Assembly (NCBI GenBank): GCA_905221605.1
Contig: CAJNDS010000246.1
Coordinates: 23,501-87,500 of the forward strand
DNA: 64,000 bases
Direction of reading: 5' to 3'
Origin: Symbiodinium natans
Taxonomy: Eukaryota > Sar > Dinophyceae > Suessiales > Symbiodiniaceae
In this document: in pieces, positions 63,440 through 64,000 of the stretch
Layout of the letters: every line of letters begins with the position of its first letter
How positions within the stretch are numbered: the stretch's first letter is position 1
Notes under the pieces: model-generated
What the model saw: the letters and a program-made list of their open reading frames with translations, nothing else
What the model was told of the DNA's origin: nothing
Database searches by the model: none
Position numbers and translations under genes: made by a program

Positions 63440-64000
<561 letters not shown>

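Overview
The window looks like a stretch of nuclear genome from a dinoflagellate, most probably a Symbiodiniaceae-type alga. The reasons are the mix of element families: LINE-like non-LTR elements with a CxxC ORF1 and a WLDD reverse transcriptase, Ty1/copia elements whose integrase reads DFFFFGKLRVLL, and a tyrosine-recombinase (DIRS/Ngaro-like) element with a methyltransferase-like domain. A TTTTGGCTCAAG string identical to the 3' end of the dinoflagellate spliced leader, a decayed FNIP-like repeat gene and dense simple repeats point the same way. I see no intact housekeeping gene, rRNA or tRNA; almost everything recognisable is a broken or nested mobile element. Species-level assignment is inference.

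Layout. 0.2-1.1 kb: an ORF with kinase-like motifs. 1.1-7.1 kb: a LINE (ORF1, then ORF2 with endonuclease and RT) whose 3' part is inverted at about 6.47 kb. 7.0-20.2 kb: a mosaic of large repeats (B'C' ... A1 B A2 C, where B and C are inverted copies of B' and C', and A1/A2 are direct copies). It holds a second, divergent kinase-like ORF (9.9-10.7 kb) and an antisense LINE RNase H fragment. More than 50 copies of a roughly 20-nt mini-hairpin of the type GGCCTC-NN-loop-N'N'-T-GAGG are scattered over 1.7-20.1 kb and are essentially absent elsewhere. 20.2-22.0 kb: a LINE thumb/RNase H fragment. 22.8-24.6 kb: a 66-bp-period array, the relic of a FNIP/LRR-like repeat gene. 24.9-34.65 kb: LTR pieces, a copia element with PBS, gag, zinc knuckle and protease, interrupted by a tandem pair of 5-bp-TSD insertions and by another gag-like ORF, then a copia integrase. 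34.65-37.8 kb: an antisense LINE lacking the RT palm. 37.8-40.8 kb: a broken locus with an SF1-type helicase; an inverted partial paralogue lies at 44.56-45.4 kb, cut by an LTR. 45.4-52.2 kb: tyrosine recombinase, then gag-like ORFs with a CCCH finger, then methyltransferase-RT-RNase H. 52.4-53.1 kb: a copia integrase fragment. 53.6-64 kb: AT-rich and GC-rich satellites, long CT tracts, G/C homopolymers and a long CA tract, with only weak exon-like islands.

How the parts relate. The two kinase-like ORFs each sit next to LINE sequences: one precedes an ORF1, the other follows an RNase H end on the same strand. They may therefore be an accessory ORF of that LINE family. The mini-hairpins lie in the noncoding flanks of the same family and also in its coding regions, always in the orientation and frame that gives A-S-x-x-A-E-G/E. 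Covarying stem bases suggest the hairpin itself is what is conserved. This LINE, hairpin and kinase-like ORF association is the strongest candidate for an undescribed system here.
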